DNA from: PALSA-1180 sp964624625
Lineage (GTDB): Bacteria > Oederibacteriota > Muellerivitia > Muellerivitales > Muellerivitaceae
Assembly: GCA_964624625.1 (NCBI GenBank)
Contig: CAZUXW010000108.1
Coordinates: 1-5,888, forward strand
DNA length: 5,888 bases
Direction of reading: 5' to 3'
The number at the start of each line of letters is the position of its first letter. Within the stretch, counting starts at the first letter, position 1. Under the pieces are notes generated by a model. It searched no databases. It saw only the letters and a list, made by a program, of their open reading frames with translations, and had not been told where the DNA came from. The position numbers and the translations under genes were made by a program. Below, piece by piece: positions 5,440 to 5,888 of this stretch.

Positions 5440-5888
5440 CATTTTCTTTTCTTTAAAAACGCCTCAACCTTTTTAACGTCCGCGGGAACATCCACCGCGA
5501 TGGATTCCACCTTTCGAACAGCAGCCCGGATCACGACCCCGTTTTCCATGGCCCGCAGCTGTTCCAGCCTCTCCGTCAATTCCAACGGGGTGGGTTTCAG
5601 CCCCGCCATCACCTGAAGCCATCCGGGCCTGTATCCGTAAAGACCCATATGCTTATAGGCCTTGGGCATACCGCCTTCCCTTGGATGCGGAATAGGCGCC
5701 CTGGAAAAATACAAGACATCGCCCTTAAGACCCAATACGGCCTTGACCACATTGGGGTCCATCCACTCCCTCTTGTCCCTCAAGGGAATCACCACCGTCG
5801 ACATCAAAACCTTCCGGTCCTTTTGGAGCACTTCCACCGCCGCGTCAATGGCTTGCGGCGCCATGACTGGCTCATCCCCCTGGATATT
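5439..5888 (-). CDS. kdsB: 3-deoxy-manno-octulosonate cytidylyltransferase (CMP-Kdo synthetase), N-terminus off window
   Basis: This enzyme transfers CMP from CTP to Kdo in the cytoplasm, activating the sugar for lipid A glycosylation. The reading frame is open to the right edge, and 149 codons of the expected ~250 are visible. The first visible residues NIQGDEPV are the conserved nucleotide/metal-binding segment normally found near residue 95-100. The methionine just after it (codon at 5864) is therefore internal, not the start. Further family marks are DPNVVKAVL, YFSRAPIPH, HMGLYGYRPGWL, PTPLELTERLEQLRAMENG and VDVPADVKKVEAFL. The usual opening PARYxSTRLPGKPL must be beyond the window. It is the first visible gene of the kdsB-pyrG-kdsA set, 98 nt ahead of pyrG. 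The TGA stop overlaps repeat copy E. Confidence 0.95.
   Translation of the reverse strand, partial: NIQGDEPVMAPQAIDAAVEVLQKDRKVLMSTVVIPLRDKREWMDPNVVKAVLGLKGDVLYFSRAPIPHPREGGMPKAYKHMGLYGYRPGWLQVMAGLKPTPLELTERLEQLRAMENGVVIRAAVRKVESIAVDVPADVKKVEAFLKKRK

Noticed and set aside
5439..5864. kdsB as a complete 141-aa gene starting at the methionine at 5864
   Set aside because: The frame continues upstream to the window edge and encodes NIQGDEPV just before that methionine, which is internal to the KdsB family sequence.
1..5888. Insertion sequence, prophage, tRNA, or defence system
   Set aside because: No transposase, integrase, phage or defence protein motif and no tRNA cloverleaf was recognised; all long ORFs are accounted for by housekeeping genes and the EAL protein.

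Overview
This window looks like housekeeping chromosome from a Gram-negative, Kdo/LPS-making bacterium. The evidence is a bacterial type A RNase P RNA, two Kdo-pathway genes around CTP synthase, and standard-code genes with Shine-Dalgarno sites. GC content is moderate, roughly mid-50s by eye. The intergenic repeats resemble ones I recall, without a citation, from uncultured environmental lineages. I cannot name the phylum from this sequence.

Layout, left to right. (1) 1-133: the right part of a degenerate inverted-repeat element cut by the window edge, then the intrinsic terminator of rnpB. (2) 134-537, minus: RNase P RNA (rnpB) with a well-placed promoter. (3) 592-678: an octad-type inverted repeat. 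(4) 694-1098, minus: a short RNase HI (rnhA). (5) 1099-1350: a divergent regulatory spacer with two small inverted repeats. (6) 1351-2631, plus: a soluble EAL-domain c-di-GMP phosphodiesterase with a C-terminal sensor-like domain. (7) 2632-2792: a heptad array followed by another inverted-repeat element. (8) 2793-5888, minus: kdsB (5' end outside the window), pyrG and kdsA, transcribed in that order, with one inverted-repeat element in each of the two spacers.

The three-gene cluster makes one metabolic unit. KdsA makes Kdo-8-phosphate, PyrG makes CTP, and KdsB joins Kdo to CMP to give the activated sugar used for lipid A-Kdo assembly. RnhA and RNase P RNA form a second, probably co-oriented, RNA-processing pair. 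The EAL protein is convergent to the kds cluster and appears unrelated to it.

The non-routine feature is the spacers. Five of them hold inverted repeats built the same way: a purine-rich 5' arm of about three short tandem units, an AT-rich loop of about 25-40 nt, and a pyrimidine-rich 3' arm. Four copies share a GAG-ending unit of 9-10 nt. One uses an 8-nt CACCAAGG-like unit. A separate unpaired array uses a 7-nt unit. The elements stop at or within a few bases of stop codons and ribosome-binding sites. Architecture is conserved while unit length and sequence change. This is the best candidate here for an undescribed or poorly described element family.
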